A model generated the notes under the pieces. It was not told where the DNA came from. It did no database searches and was given only the letters and a program-made list of their open reading frames with translations. This document shows, piece by piece, positions 10,402 to 20,115 of a DNA stretch of 64,000 nucleotides; within the stretch, counting starts at the first letter, position 1, and each line of letters opens with the position of its first letter. Where the stretch lies: contig QHUM01000041.1 of the NCBI GenBank assembly GCA_003222135.1, forward strand, positions 51,583 to 115,582. The letters run 5' to 3'. The translations under genes were made by a program, and so were the position numbers. Origin of the DNA: Gemmatimonadota bacterium (lineage in GTDB: Bacteria > Gemmatimonadota > Gemmatimonadetes > Gemmatimonadales > GWC2-71-9).

Positions 10402-12195
10402 CTACTTCTTGGCGAACGAAACGGACGCCCGCGTGTTCTCCCACTCGAGCTGCAACGCGCCGCCCCGGCCGTCGCGGCGCGGCGCGATCGCGATCGTGAA
10501 CTGCTCGACCGGGTGCGGCAGTCGCTCGACCGTCATGTCGACCCGCGCGAAGTCGTATTGCGCGTCATACTGCGTGCCCCACTGCCCCGTGTTGCGGTTG
10601 AGGATCAGCTGCCAGCGGTCGGGGGAGGGGATCGTCCAGAGGCTGTACTTGCCCGCCGGGACGGTCGTGCCGGCGACCAGCAGGTCGGCGCTGGTCTCCA
10701 ACACCGTGGCCGCGTTCGCTCCGGTGCGCCAGACCTTGTTCCACGGCACCGCGTTGCCGAAAATGACTCGGCCCCGCATCGAGGGCCGGCTGTAGCGCAC
10801 CGCGAGCGCCGCGCCCGCCACGCTCGTCCGCACCGAATCGGCGGGGGAGAGCGGGCCGAGCGAGCGCGGCGCGAACGACTTCCCGAGTGCGGCGAAGTCC
10901 AGCGCGCCGCGTACGCGCTCGACGGTTACCTGCATCGTGGTGCCCAGCCCGGAGAGCCCCAGCAGCGTGCCGCGCTCGTCCACGCGCGCGCGCAGCAGGC
11001 CGATGGTTCCGAGCAGGATCGTCATCGAGTCATGGCCGATCGGGTCCAGCGTCACGGTCCAGGGCTCGGTGTTGCCGAGCGGCAGCAGGGTCGTCGTGTA
11101 GCTGGCGCCGCCCGCCGCGCGCGCCCGCCGCGCGATCTCCTCCAGCAGGGCATAGTTCTGGAAATACCACGGCAGGGTGCCCGGTGGGACCTTCACACGC
11201 TGGTGCAGTGTGGAGTCGCCGTCCGGCAGCGTCGAAATCGCGGTGTCACCGGCGAACTCGACCGTGGCCTTGGTCTCGCCGGGGCCGGGCGCGCCCGAGA
11301 CATTGTGTTCGACCAATTCAAAGCGCTCGACCGCGCCGCCCGGGCCGAACGTCGCCGTGTAAATGCGGTGCACCGTGCTCGGCGCGCGAGCGACCTGCTC
11401 GCCTTCGAGCCGAGCGGCGGTGCGGGAGTACCGCTCGAGCGCCACCGTGTCACGTCCCAAGCGCACGATGAAGGTGCCCCGCTCCGGTAGGTTGCCGGCG
11501 AGTGGGCGGTTGGCGAAAGCGCGGGCGATGGCGGCGACGTCCACCGCGGCGACGCGCTCCACGGTGATGCGCTCCGTCGGAGCGGTGCTTCGCGCGCCGA
11601 GGATGTTTCCCGTCGAGTCCGCACGGATGCGCAGCGGGCCGCCGTCCCCGATCGCGACCACGAGCGAGTCGCCGCTGCCGCGCGCGACGGTGGCGGCGAC
11701 GGGGGCGAGGCTCGAGAGGGAGAGGAGCGGCGCCACGTACGGGTCGCGACGCGAGGCGGCGGCCTGCCGCGTCACGAGCTCGAGCAGGGCGTAGGAATGG
11801 CTGACGAACGGCATGGCCCCGCCCGGTATGAACAACCGCTCCGAGCGGCTCGAGTCGCCGATCACGAGCTCGATGATCGCCGTGTCGCCCACGAAGTCCA
11901 CCCGCAACGTCTGCGGGGGCGCGGCGGGGTCGGCCGCCCGGCGGCCGGCGAGTTCGTAACGCACCACGCCCCCGCGGCGGTCGAGCGCGGCGGTGAAATG
12001 GCGAACGGTCGTGACCCGGGCGGACCGCAGCATCTGATCGCCCTCGAGCGCCGTGGCGCTGCGGCGGTATTGCTCCACGAGCAGGGTATCCGTGCCACGC
12101 CGCACGATGAACGCGCCGCCCTGGGCGGCGAGCGCCGGGGCCACGAGCAGCGCCCCGAGTACGGCGGCGCACGAGACGCGACTCCGTGGAATCAT
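10402..12195 (-). CDS. Secreted DUF2911 protein with an internal duplication
   Basis: 597-aa exported protein with an N-terminal signal peptide (hydrophobic to about residue 23, ALAAQ cleavage). Two homologous units follow. The first begins [19 protein letters not shown] near residue 28 and the second [19 protein letters not shown] near residue 235; both then show LEGxQ, the VxR.YTA/FTA strand, a GGxVxR.EL strand and a YALLE block. The last about 150 residues are a DUF2911 domain ([35 protein letters not shown]). DUF2911 proteins are common in Bacteroidota and Gemmatimonadota and have no known reaction. The ATG at 12193-12195 overlaps the cyclophilin stop. Confidence 0.88.
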   Translation of the reverse strand: MIPRSRVSCAAVLGALLVAPALAAQGGAFIVRRGTDTLLVEQYRRSATALEGDQMLRSARVTTVRHFTAALDRRGGVVRYELAGRRAADPAAPPQTLRVDFVGDTAIIELVIGDSSRSERLFIPGGAMPFVSHSYALLELVTRQAAASRRDPYVAPLLSLSSLAPVAATVARGSGDSLVVAIGDGGPLRIRADSTGNILGARSTAPTERITVERVAAVDVAAIARAFANRPLAGNLPERGTFIVRLGRDTVALERYSRTAARLEGEQVARAPSTVHRIYTATFGPGGAVERFELVEHNVSGAPGPGETKATVEFAGDTAISTLPDGDSTLHQRVKVPPGTLPWYFQNYALLEEIARRARAAGGASYTTTLLPLGNTEPWTVTLDPIGHDSMTILLGTIGLLRARVDERGTLLGLSGLGTTMQVTVERVRGALDFAALGKSFAPRSLGPLSPADSVRTSVAGAALAVRYSRPSMRGRVIFGNAVPWNKVWRTGANAATVLETSADLLVAGTTVPAGKYSLWTIPSPDRWQLILNRNTGQWGTQYDAQYDFARVDMTVERLPHPVEQFTIAIAPRRDGRGGALQLEWENTRASVSFAKK

Positions 12196-12641
12196 GTGAC
12201 TCGAATCGACTTCACTTCGTCGTTCTGCGCAATCGCGTTCACGACGTCCATGCCCTTGGTGACCTGTCCGAACACGGTGTGGACGCCGTCCAGATGGCGT
12301 TGCGGGGAGTGACAGATGAAGAACTGGCTGCCGCCGGTGTCTTTGCCGGCGTGGGCCATGGAGAGCGTGCCGGCCACGTGCTTGTGGACGTTCTTCTGGG
12401 TCTCGCATTTGATCGTGTAGCCCGGTCCACCGCTGCCGACGCGCCCCTTGCCGGTCTTGGAGTAGGGGTCGCCGCCCTGGATCATGAAGTTCGGGATCAC
12501 GCGGTGGAACTTGGTGCCGTCGTAGAAGCCCGAGCTCGCCAGCTTCACGAAGTTGGCGACCGTGTCCGGCACCTCGTCGGCGAACAGCTCCACCTCGATG
12601 GTGCCCCGCGCGGTCTCGACGATCGCTTTCTTGCTCGGCAT
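12192..12641 (-). CDS. Peptidyl-prolyl cis-trans isomerase (cyclophilin)
   Basis: 149-aa cyclophilin that speeds proline isomerisation during folding. Active-site blocks are clear: [14 protein letters not shown] (catalytic Arg, Phe, Met, Gln), [15 protein letters not shown] and [12 protein letters not shown]. There is no signal peptide, so it is a cytoplasmic PpiB-type enzyme of normal size. It starts at ATG 12639-12641, 13 bases after the thioredoxin-domain gene, and is coupled by ATGA to the secreted DUF2911 gene. Confidence 0.96.
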   Translation of the reverse strand: MPSKKAIVETARGTIEVELFADEVPDTVANFVKLASSGFYDGTKFHRVIPNFMIQGGDPYSKTGKGRVGSGGPGYTIKCETQKNVHKHVAGTLSMAHAGKDTGGSQFFICHSPQRHLDGVHTVFGQVTKGMDVVNAIAQNDEVKSIRVT

Positions 12642-12654
12642 CGGGTCTCCTAGG

Positions 12655-14640
12655 CTAGGTGAGCAGCGGTTTCAGGTCGGCGGCGGTCGCGACGGGGAGG
12701 GAGCACGTCGTGCCCACGCACACCGTGGCGGCTGGCCGCTCCGCGGTCTTCCGGATCACGACCTTGCGGGGCCGGTACGTCTGGAGCGCGAGGAGGTGCA
12801 TGGCGCACGCGGGTCCCTCGCCGCGCGGGCCGGCCACCTCGATGCGGGTGACGGGGCTGAGCGCCCAATCGACGGCGCGGAGCAGCGTGGCGCCGTACAG
12901 CGAGAGCTGGGCCGCCCCGCCCGCGAACGTCGCGAGCTGGCGGTCGAGCAGCCGGCGCCACTCCGGGTCGTCGGTGATCGCCGCCGCCCGGGCCAGCACG
13001 AGGGCGGCGACGCCGTTGGCCGAGGGAGTCGGGGCGTCCTGAATCGGCTTGGCGGGGGTCGCCAGGTACGCGGCGCCGGCGCGATCGCGCGCCAAGTCCG
13101 AGAACCCGCCGTCCGCTTCGTCCCAGTGGACGCGTAGGCAATGCCGTACGACCGCGAGCGCGCGGGTGAGCCAGGCCTCGTCGCCGGTCACCTCGTAGGC
13201 GTCGAGGAACGCCGCCGCCGCCTGGATGTTGTCGTCCAGCAGGCCGTGCGGCTCGGTCCGGCCGATCACGTGGGCCATGCCGCGCGCGTCGTCCCACGCT
13301 TCGGCCCAGATGCGGCTCAGCACCTTCAAGGCGAGCGCGTTGCATTCCGGGCGGTCCAGCACGGCGCCAGCGTGCAGGAACGCCGCGGCCATCATCGCGT
13401 TCCAATTCACATACGGGGTCGTGTCGACGTACGGCGCCTTGCGCTGGGCACGGGCCGTCTTGAGCCGGCCGATGGCAGCCTTGAGTGTCTGCCACTCGGC
13501 AGCATCCGCCGGATCCGTTTTCCACCACAGCACGTTCTTCTCGTGATCGTGGTGCATCTCGCCGGGCACTGCGACGTCGTATACGCGACGTATCACGTCA
13601 TACGCCGTTTCGTCATGCAACGCCTCTCGCAGCTCATCCGGCGTCCAGGTCCAGTAGTCGCCGTCGTCGCCGAACGCGATGTCCGCGTCCTGAGACGTGT
13701 AAAACGCGCCGCGTGCGGGGTCCGAGAGCGTCTCCAGCACCCACGTCACGGTGCCCTGCGCCACCTCGGCGAAGAGCGTCGTGCCATAGGCGGCGTACGC
13801 GTTCAGGTACGAGCGCAGCAGCTCCGAGTTGTCGTACGCCATCTTCTCGAAGTGGGGCACGATCCAGCGCTCATCCACCGCGTAGCGGTGGAAGCCGCCG
13901 CCCACGTGATCGCGGATGCCCCCCTTTGCCATCCCGGTCAGGGTCTTCTCGACCACCTCGCGGGTCCAGGCCTCGTGGGTGTCGTGCCAGCGGGCCAGCA
14001 GGAAATCGCACCCCGCCGGGTGCGGGAACTTGGGCGCCGTCCCGAAGCCGCCGTAGCGGATATCGAACAGGCGCGCCATCTGGCCCGCCGCGTCGGCGAG
14101 GATCGCCGGGGTGACCTGTCCGGCCTTGGCCTCGTTCAGCGATTCGGTGACGTGCTGCCGGATCGCCTTGGCGTTCTTGGCCACGCGTGCCCGGTCGCCC
14201 TGGTACAGCTCCGCGACTTGCTTCAAAACGGAAATGAAGCCGGGACGCCCGAACTGGTTGTCCTCGGGCGGAAAGTACGTGCCGCCGAAGAACACCTCCC
14301 CTGCGGGCGTGAGGAACGCCGTGAGCGGCCAGCCGCCCTGCCCGGTGAGCGCCTGCACGGCGCGCTGGTAGCGGGAGTCCACATCGGGCCGCTCGTCGCG
14401 ATCGACCTTCACGCACACGAAATCGCGATTCAGCAGCTCGGCCACCTCAGGATCCTCGTACGACTCGCCGTCCATCACGTGACACCAGTGGCACCACACC
14501 GCGCCGATGTCCAGCAGGATCGGCTTGTCCTCGACGCGCGCCCGCTCGAGCGCCGCCTCGCCCCAGGGATGCCAGTGCACCGGCTGGTGGGCGGCGGACT
14601 TCAAGTAGGCGGACGGCTCGGTGGCGAGGAGGTTCGGCAT
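12655..14640 (-). CDS. Thioredoxin-domain protein of the YyaL/SSP411 family (DUF255)
   Basis: 661-aa cytoplasmic protein. The N-terminal thioredoxin-like domain has the family signature [14 protein letters not shown] and a CxxC-type site in VWCHWCHVM (Cys50, Cys53), followed by DRDERPDVD and [13 protein letters not shown]. The rest is an (alpha/alpha)6-like domain with [20 protein letters not shown] and HFEKMAYDN, as in N-acylglucosamine 2-epimerase relatives. The family is widespread (human SPATA20) but has no proven reaction. Length is typical. It lies between endonuclease III and cyclophilin genes. Confidence 0.93.
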   Translation of the reverse strand: MPNLLATEPSAYLKSAAHQPVHWHPWGEAALERARVEDKPILLDIGAVWCHWCHVMDGESYEDPEVAELLNRDFVCVKVDRDERPDVDSRYQRAVQALTGQGGWPLTAFLTPAGEVFFGGTYFPPEDNQFGRPGFISVLKQVAELYQGDRARVAKNAKAIRQHVTESLNEAKAGQVTPAILADAAGQMARLFDIRYGGFGTAPKFPHPAGCDFLLARWHDTHEAWTREVVEKTLTGMAKGGIRDHVGGGFHRYAVDERWIVPHFEKMAYDNSELLRSYLNAYAAYGTTLFAEVAQGTVTWVLETLSDPARGAFYTSQDADIAFGDDGDYWTWTPDELREALHDETAYDVIRRVYDVAVPGEMHHDHEKNVLWWKTDPADAAEWQTLKAAIGRLKTARAQRKAPYVDTTPYVNWNAMMAAAFLHAGAVLDRPECNALALKVLSRIWAEAWDDARGMAHVIGRTEPHGLLDDNIQAAAAFLDAYEVTGDEAWLTRALAVVRHCLRVHWDEADGGFSDLARDRAGAAYLATPAKPIQDAPTPSANGVAALVLARAAAITDDPEWRRLLDRQLATFAGGAAQLSLYGATLLRAVDWALSPVTRIEVAGPRGEGPACAMHLLALQTYRPRKVVIRKTAERPAATVCVGTTCSLPVATAADLKPLLT

Positions 14641-14650
14641 TACAGGAAAT

Positions 14651-15331
14651 CTACACCCGCGAGCTCGGGCACCACCGGTTCACCACGCACTGCTCACACT
14701 TCGGCCGCCGCGCGATGCAGACCTTGCGCCCGTGCTGAATCAGCGTGTGTGAGAACCAGGTCCACTGGTCGCGCGGCACGAGGGCCATCAGATCGCGCTC
14801 GATTTTCACGGGATCCCGCTCCCGCGTGAGGCCGAGCAGTGTGGTCAGGCGCTGCACGTGGGTGTCCACCACGACGCCCTCGTTCTTGCCGAACGCCGTG
14901 CCGAGCACGACGTTCGCGGTCTTGCGGCCAACCCCGGGGAGTTCCACCAGCTCCTCCATGGTGGCCGGCACGGCGCCGCCGTGCCGCTCCACCAGCGCCT
15001 GCGCCATGCCGAGGATCGATTTCGTCTTGTTGCGAAAGAACCCGGTGCTGTGGATCTCTTGCTCGAACACCCGGGGGTCGGCGGCGGCGTAATCCCGCGC
15101 CGTCCGGTACTTCGTGAACAGGGCGGGGGTCACGATGTTCACACGCGCGTCGGTGGACTGCGCCGACAGGATTGTGGCGACGAGCAGCTCCAGGGGATTG
15201 TGGTGGTGGAGCGCGCATGTCGCGTCGGGGTAGGCTTGCTCGAGGCTCGCGATGATCTGCGTGAGCCGCGCCCGCAGCTGGGCGGGGGTCTCGGGTGCCC
15301 GGCGCCGCTTGGTCCGTGGCTTCGTCGGCAT
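14651..15331 (-). CDS. nth: Endonuclease III, DNA glycosylase/AP lyase
   Basis: 226-aa base-excision-repair enzyme that removes oxidised pyrimidines. It has the helix-hairpin-helix LPGVGRKTANVVL with catalytic Lys137, the essential Asp156 in VVDTHVQRL, and a C-terminal 4Fe-4S cluster at Cys205, 212, 215 and 221 (spacing 6-2-5, as in E. coli Nth). The basic N-terminal tail (KPRTKRRR) is slightly longer than usual. It starts at ATG 15329-15331, 21 bases after the hydrolase gene. Confidence 0.97.
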   Translation of the reverse strand: MPTKPRTKRRRAPETPAQLRARLTQIIASLEQAYPDATCALHHHNPLELLVATILSAQSTDARVNIVTPALFTKYRTARDYAAADPRVFEQEIHSTGFFRNKTKSILGMAQALVERHGGAVPATMEELVELPGVGRKTANVVLGTAFGKNEGVVVDTHVQRLTTLLGLTRERDPVKIERDLMALVPRDQWTWFSHTLIQHGRKVCIARRPKCEQCVVNRWCPSSRV

Positions 15332-15352
15332 GCGTGCGCTGAAGCTAACGGC

Positions 15353-16219
15353 TCAGCGGTGGGGCAGGAATCCATCCAGCGCCCGCACGAAGTCCTCCGT
15401 CGCTTCCACGTGGGGGGCGTGACCGGTCGCCAGCTCGATCACTCCCGTGTCGAGCAGGGCGGCGGTCTCACGGGCTGATTCGAGCGGCAGGGGATCGTAG
15501 ATCCCGTGGATGACTAGAGCCCGCGGGGCCTTGCCCTTGGGAAAGGTGCTGCGGAGCCGGTCCCGCAGGTCGTAGTTGCCGAGGCTGTGCCACACTGCCT
15601 GCTGGGTCCGGGCCGTGACGCGGAACGGCGTCAACTCCTTCGCGCGGCTCGGGTCCTTGAAGTACCCCGCGACCGATAGCGCGAACGCGAGGCGGCGATA
15701 CTTTTCGGGATCACGCTGGGCCAGTCCGGAGGCGGAGAGCTCGGCCCGCGCCCGCACGATGCGCCGGTCGGCCAGGCGGGCCGAGAGCCGGCGCTCGAAC
15801 TCCTCGCGCCACCGCGCCGTCAGCGGCGCCGGAGCGACGAGCGCCAGCCGCCCCACCCGATCGGGGTGCTCCAGGGCGTACAAGACGGCGAGCAGGCCGC
15901 CCCAGGAATAGCCCAGCAGGCTGAGGCGGTCGATGGCCCAGTGCTTGCGGAGCGCGTCCAAGTCGGCGACGTGCTCCTGCCAGCCGACCGGCACGTCGCG
16001 GGCGACGGGTGACCGCCCGCCGCCGCGTTGGTCATAGAAGAGCAGGGCGCGACCGTGCGCCAGCCGATCGTACTGGGGCAGGAGGTACGCGAAGTCTGCG
16101 CCCGGCCCGCCATGCAGTACGACGACCGGTGGGCCGGTTCCCACGCGCCGAGTGTGGAGGCGGACGCCGCCCAGGTCCACCAACGCGTCGACCGCTTCGC
16201 CGTGCTCGGTGCCGGTCAT
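15353..16219 (-). CDS. Alpha/beta hydrolase, proline-iminopeptidase-like
   Basis: 288-aa serine hydrolase. Motifs are the oxyanion HGGPG near residue 37, DQRGGGRS, the nucleophile elbow GYSWGG, the acid in IYDPLP and the catalytic His in GHAPHVE. HGGPG plus GxSWGG is the S33 peptidase (proline iminopeptidase) pattern, although many relatives have other substrates. No signal peptide is seen. The gene is the first of the leftward run and is separated from the divergent ABC permease by only 21 bases. Confidence 0.88.
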   Translation of the reverse strand: MTGTEHGEAVDALVDLGGVRLHTRRVGTGPPVVVLHGGPGADFAYLLPQYDRLAHGRALLFYDQRGGGRSPVARDVPVGWQEHVADLDALRKHWAIDRLSLLGYSWGGLLAVLYALEHPDRVGRLALVAPAPLTARWREEFERRLSARLADRRIVRARAELSASGLAQRDPEKYRRLAFALSVAGYFKDPSRAKELTPFRVTARTQQAVWHSLGNYDLRDRLRSTFPKGKAPRALVIHGIYDPLPLESARETAALLDTGVIELATGHAPHVEATEDFVRALDGFLPHR

Positions 16220-16240
16220 GGGGTCACAAGTTACACGGTC
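16220..16240. promoter_or_regulatory. Very short divergent intergenic region
   Basis: Only 21 bases separate the start codons of the leftward hydrolase (16219) and the rightward ABC permease (16241). No Shine-Dalgarno sequence fits in front of either start. Both promoters must therefore reach into the opposite coding region, or the genes are leaderless, or one start is misplaced. Confidence 0.4.
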
Positions 16241-18013
16241 ATGAAGCCACTTCGCCTTCCGCCGGTCCTGACGGCGCCGGGGATCCGGCGACTCGGGCTC
16301 GCCGACGTCGCGATCCTGTGCCTCGTGGGCGGGGCGATCGCGGCGCTGATCGCGTTCGCGCGCGAGTTCGAGGCGCCGCTCCGGCAGGCGGTGCAGATCG
16401 ACCTGCGCCCCACCGCGCTCCCGCGATACACCCTGTACTCGCTCGCCCGCGGCGTGATCGCGCTCGCGATCTCGTATCTCTTCGCGCTCGGCTTCGGCTG
16501 GGCGGCGGCCAAGTCGCGCGCCGCCGAGCGCGTGCTGCTGCCGATGCTCGACATCCTCCAGAGCATTCCCGTGCTCGGGTTCCTGCCCGGCCTAGTGCTG
16601 GGGCTGATGTCGCTCTTCCCCACGCGCAACATCGGCCTCGAGCTCGCGGCGATCCTGATGATCTTCACGGCGCAGGCATGGAATCTGGCGTTCTCCTTCT
16701 ATAATTCGCTGAAGACGCTTCCCGACCCGCTGCGTGATGCATGCAAAGTCGCGGGGTGGCGGCCCTCGAGGACGTTCTGGCAGCTCGAGGTGCCGGCGGC
16801 GGCGCAGGGCCTGGTGTGGAACGGGATGCTCTCGATGGCCGGCGGCTGGTTCTTCCTCATGGTCAACGAAGCGTTCCGCCTCGGGGACCGCGATTTCCGT
16901 CTCCCGGGCGTCGGCTCCTACATGAGTGTGGCGCTCGATCGGGGAAACGTCCCGGCGATGGCGCTCGCCATCCTCGCCATGGTGACGATGATCGTGTGCG
17001 TGGACCAGCTGCTGTGGCGACCGCTCGTGGTGTGGGTGGAGAAGTTCCGGCTGGACGAAACGGCGGGGGGAGAGGGGGGGCCGCCGGCGACCTCGTGGGT
17101 GCTCGAGTTCCTGCGGCACGCGCGCCTGCCGCGGCGCGCGGCCCAGCTGCGGCGGCGCGCCTATCGCACGGCGCGTCGGGCGGCGCGGCCGTTCGAGCGG
17201 CCGCTCGCGCTCGCCGGGCCTGTGATCCTGCGCGCGCCGCGCTTCGCGCTCGCGCACCCGGTGGCGCGGCTGATCGGCGCATCTCTCCTCGGCGCCGGGA
17301 TCGCAGTGGCGGCGCTCGCCGGAGTCTGGCAGCTCTGGCTGCTGTTGCGCCACCTTGGCGTGCGCGATTGGGGGACACTGGTCGGGTCGGCGGCCCTCAC
17401 GTTCACGCGGGTGATGGCTGCCGTGCTCGTGTCCACCGCATGGGCGGTGCCGACCGGCGTAGTGATCGGTCGCTCGCCCCGCCTCGCGCGGCTGCTGCAG
17501 CCCGTGATCCAAGTGGTCGCGTCGTTCCCGGCGCCCATGTTGTTCCCGCTCGTCGTCCTCTTGTTCGAGCGCGCCGGCGTGGGGCTGGGACTCGGCGCCG
17601 TCGCCTTGATGGTGCTCGCGGGACAGTGGTACATCCTGTTCAACGTCATCTCGGCGGTGGCCGCGATCCCGGAACAGCTCAAAGACGCGGCCAATGCGTT
17701 TCAGCTGCCGCGGCTCGCCCGCTGGCGCTCGCTGTACCTTCCCGCGGCGTTCCCGGCGCTCGTGACGGGCTGGGTCACGGCGGCGGGAGGCGCATGGAAC
17801 GGCTCGATCGTCGCGGAATACATGGAGGCGGGGGGGACGCTGCGCACCACGCCGGGACTCGGGAGCCTGATCAGTGACGCCACGGCGCATGCCAACTTTC
17901 CGTTGCTCGCGGGCGGGATCGTGCTGATGAGCCTGATCGTGGTCGGTTGGAACCGCTTCGTTTGGCGCGCACTCGCCGGCTGGGCCCAGACGCGGTTCGG
18001 GATGGCGCAATGA
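16241..18013 (+). CDS. ABC importer permease, two permease domains fused
   Basis: 590-aa protein holding two BPD_transp_1 (NitT/TauT-type) permeases in one chain. The first EAA loop reads [22 protein letters not shown] (about residue 165); the second reads [22 protein letters not shown] (about residue 485). Each is preceded by helices typical of ABC permeases, and an Arg-rich linker of about 70 residues joins them. Fused permeases of this class serve nitrate, sulfonate, bicarbonate or riboflavin-precursor importers. The ATG was chosen because codons upstream overlap the divergent hydrolase. Its TGA overlaps the ATPase start (ATGA). No binding protein is encoded nearby, so the substrate is open. 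Confidence 0.9.
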   Translation: MKPLRLPPVLTAPGIRRLGLADVAILCLVGGAIAALIAFAREFEAPLRQAVQIDLRPTALPRYTLYSLARGVIALAISYLFALGFGWAAAKSRAAERVLLPMLDILQSIPVLGFLPGLVLGLMSLFPTRNIGLELAAILMIFTAQAWNLAFSFYNSLKTLPDPLRDACKVAGWRPSRTFWQLEVPAAAQGLVWNGMLSMAGGWFFLMVNEAFRLGDRDFRLPGVGSYMSVALDRGNVPAMALAILAMVTMIVCVDQLLWRPLVVWVEKFRLDETAGGEGGPPATSWVLEFLRHARLPRRAAQLRRRAYRTARRAARPFERPLALAGPVILRAPRFALAHPVARLIGASLLGAGIAVAALAGVWQLWLLLRHLGVRDWGTLVGSAALTFTRVMAAVLVSTAWAVPTGVVIGRSPRLARLLQPVIQVVASFPAPMLFPLVVLLFERAGVGLGLGAVALMVLAGQWYILFNVISAVAAIPEQLKDAANAFQLPRLARWRSLYLPAAFPALVTGWVTAAGGAWNGSIVAEYMEAGGTLRTTPGLGSLISDATAHANFPLLAGGIVLMSLIVVGWNRFVWRALAGWAQTRFGMAQ

Positions 18014-19317
18014 CGCCGGGCCAGGTGCTGCTCGAGGCGCGGCACGCGACGCAGCGGTTCCGGCTGCCGAACGGACAGGTGCTCGAGGCGCTGCGCGACG
18101 TGTCGCTCAGCGTGTGCGAGCACGAGGTGGTGGCGTTGGTCGGCCCGTCGGGGTGCGGCAAGAGCACCCTGCTGCGCCTGTTCGCGGGCCTGGCGCGCCC
18201 GGCGGAGGGGACAGTCGAGTACCGCGGGCGCCCGCTCGACGGAGTGCTCGGCGCCGCCGCGATGGTGTTCCAATCGTTCGCGCTGCTTCCCTGGTTCACC
18301 GTGACGGAGAACGTGGGCATGGGCCTCGAAGCGCGCGGCGTGGGCGGCGCGGCGCGCCGGGACGCGGTGGCTCGCGCCATCAATCTGGTCGGGCTCGATG
18401 GGTTCGAGCAGGCGTACCCGAAGGAGCTGTCGGGCGGGATGAAGCAGCGCGTGGGGTTCGCGCGGGCACTCGCCGTGGCGCCCGAGATCCTGCTCATGGA
18501 CGAGCCGTTCGGGTCGCTCGATCCCCTCACCGCCGAAAACCTGCGCAGCCAGGTGGTGGATCTGTGGCGCGACCCGTCGACCGGCGTGAACACGCTCGTG
18601 GTCGTGACGCACAGCGTCGAGGAGGCGGTGTTTCTCGCCGGACGGATCGTCGTATTCGGGTCGCACCCCGGGCACGTGCGGGAGGTGCTGGTGAATCCGA
18701 TCCCCTACCCGCGGCAGGAGCGCACGCCGGAGTTCGAGGCGATGGTCGACCGGCTGCACGCGGTGCTCACGGCGACCCTGCTCCCGGAAGCCGCGCCGGC
18801 GGCGCCCCAGCGGCTGATCCCGTTTCCGCGGGTGCACGTGTCCGAGGTCACGGGTTTGCTCGACCACCTGCTCACGCGGCCCGAGGGCAAGGGGCACGTG
18901 TTCGAGCTCGCCGAAGACCTGGGCGTCGATTACGACCGCATGACCGCCGTGGTGCGGGGCGCGGAGCAGCTCGGGTGGGTGACGACGCCGGGTGAGATCG
19001 TGCAGCTCACGCTGGCCGGGCGCGAGGTCATGGCGATGGACGACTCGGCCCGCAAGGACGCGTTGCGGGCGCGGCTCAAGAAACATCCCCTGTTCGGGCG
19101 CGTCATCGCGATGCTGACGGAGAGCGAAGGGGCGGTGGAAGACGAAGAGGTGCTCGCGGACATCACCATCTATTTCCCGTTCATCCCTGCCGATTCGCTG
19201 TTTCAGACGATCGTCGAGTGGGGCCGCTACGCCGAGCTGCTGGACCACGACGCCGCCGCGGGGCGGCTGATGCTCGCTGAAGCCGTCGAGGGGACGCCGG
19301 ACGTCCGGGCGGACTGA
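18010..19317 (+). CDS. ABC importer ATPase with AAA-associated C-terminal domain
   Basis: 435-aa ATPase. Residues 1-250 form a standard importer NBD: Walker [20 protein letters not shown], signature [15 protein letters not shown], Walker [13 protein letters not shown] and [13 protein letters not shown]. Residues 280-435 resemble the AAA-associated domain (Pfam AAA_assoc_C), a winged-helix-like region found on some nitrate/sulfonate-type ATPases and proposed to be regulatory. It is translationally coupled to the fused permease. Missing from this two-gene unit are a substrate-binding protein and any catabolic gene that might reveal the cargo. Confidence 0.93.
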   Translation: MTPGQVLLEARHATQRFRLPNGQVLEALRDVSLSVCEHEVVALVGPSGCGKSTLLRLFAGLARPAEGTVEYRGRPLDGVLGAAAMVFQSFALLPWFTVTENVGMGLEARGVGGAARRDAVARAINLVGLDGFEQAYPKELSGGMKQRVGFARALAVAPEILLMDEPFGSLDPLTAENLRSQVVDLWRDPSTGVNTLVVVTHSVEEAVFLAGRIVVFGSHPGHVREVLVNPIPYPRQERTPEFEAMVDRLHAVLTATLLPEAAPAAPQRLIPFPRVHVSEVTGLLDHLLTRPEGKGHVFELAEDLGVDYDRMTAVVRGAEQLGWVTTPGEIVQLTLAGREVMAMDDSARKDALRARLKKHPLFGRVIAMLTESEGAVEDEEVLADITIYFPFIPADSLFQTIVEWGRYAELLDHDAAAGRLMLAEAVEGTPDVRAD

Positions 19318-19597
19318 AACGACGACGCGCGGCACGCCTCGGGGGAGGAGGAGCACCGCGCGCCGGCGCAGCCGATCTGATCGTCTTGTACCTCCTCCTT
19401 GCTCAAGGTGAAACCTGGAGAATGGAGCGCTGCCGCGCTCCGGCGGGGGGCTCGCGGCAAAGAGCGTACCAGACAGTCGCGCACGTGCGAAGGCTGCGAT
19501 TGTGGCTGACGGGCCGCGCAGTGTGGCTCACGTCTGTCGCCCCGGCGCTGTCGCTCGGCGGCGGCCACGCGGGGCCGGTGATCTGGGGCACGCACCT
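19318..19597. other. 280-bp convergent intergenic region, largest in the window
   Basis: This region lies between the 3' ends of the ABC ATPase (plus) and the GAF protein (minus). I see no clear intrinsic terminator for either gene. On the minus strand, near 19388-19402, there is an excellent Shine-Dalgarno sequence (AAGGAGGAGG) without a correctly spaced ATG, GTG or TTG. A promoter-like GGTACGCT lies roughly 90 bases before it. A TTG-started 58-codon frame there (first residues SKEEVQDDQIGCAGARC) would run antisense into the ATPase gene; it is discussed as a finding. Confidence 0.4.
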
Positions 19598-20056
19598 TCA
19601 CAGCAGCACCGCCAGCGCATCCGCCACTTCTTTCACGGCGCGGTGATGCGCGTCCGTGAAGCCCGCCGGCACGTCCGAGTCGACGTCGATCTGACCGAGG
19701 ATGTTCGCCCCACGGCGAATCAGCACCACGAGCTCGGACTTGGTGTCCAGGTTGCACGCGAGGTAATTCCCGACGGCGCCAACGTCGGGGACGTTCTGGT
19801 CTTGCCCCTGTGCGACCGCGGTACCGCACACGCCCTGGCCCACCGGGATGCGGGTGTGCGGCGTCTCGCGGCCGGCGTACGCCTCGAGCACCAGCTCGTC
19901 GCCATGGAGCATGTACGCGTAGACCGACGTGTACGGCGCGCCCTCCGCCCGGATGCGCTCGCACGCCAGCCGGAGTAGCTGCGGCCGCGGGGCATCGTGC
20001 AGCTGCGCCGCGCGGAGCGCGCGCACGATCTTGTTCGCTGCGAATGTGGTGGTCAT
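19598..20056 (-). CDS. GAF-domain protein, fRMsr-like
   Basis: 152-aa single GAF domain similar to free methionine-(R)-sulfoxide reductase (MsrC). It has RIPVGQGVCGTAVAQG and NVPDVGAVGNYLACNLDTKSELVVLI, which keep the catalytic Cys (YLACN) and one resolving Cys (GVCGT). In E. coli MsrC a third Cys lies about ten residues before GVCGT; here that stretch reads GRETPHTRIP without Cys. It may work with two cysteines or may instead be a ligand-binding GAF protein. ATG 20054-20056. It is transcribed away from the ECF transporter. Confidence 0.8.
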   Translation of the reverse strand: MTTTFAANKIVRALRAAQLHDAPRPQLLRLACERIRAEGAPYTSVYAYMLHGDELVLEAYAGRETPHTRIPVGQGVCGTAVAQGQDQNVPDVGAVGNYLACNLDTKSELVVLIRRGANILGQIDVDSDVPAGFTDAHHRAVKEVADALAVLL

Positions 20057-20115
20057 CGGTGTCGCTTCGCCAAGACTATATCTATCTTTGGCGCGACCCT
20101 CACGGAAGTTGGCCG
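20057..20115. promoter_or_regulatory. Divergent AT-rich promoter island
   Basis: The 59 bases between the GAF gene and the ECF S-component contain the most AT-rich stretch nearby (around 20073-20090). On the minus strand TATAGT (20075-20080) is one base from the -10 consensus and would give the GAF gene a very short leader. On the plus strand TATATC (20078-20083) could serve the ECF operon. No convincing -35 boxes are seen. An AGGAAG-like site (CGGAAG, about 20103-20108) precedes the S-component GTG. Confidence 0.35.

Noticed and set aside
9334..11490. A 718-codon plus-strand frame antisense to the glycosyltransferase and DUF2911 genes
   Set aside because: Arg/Gly/Pro-rich with no motifs; the opposite strand has recognised proteins with signal peptides and membrane helices.
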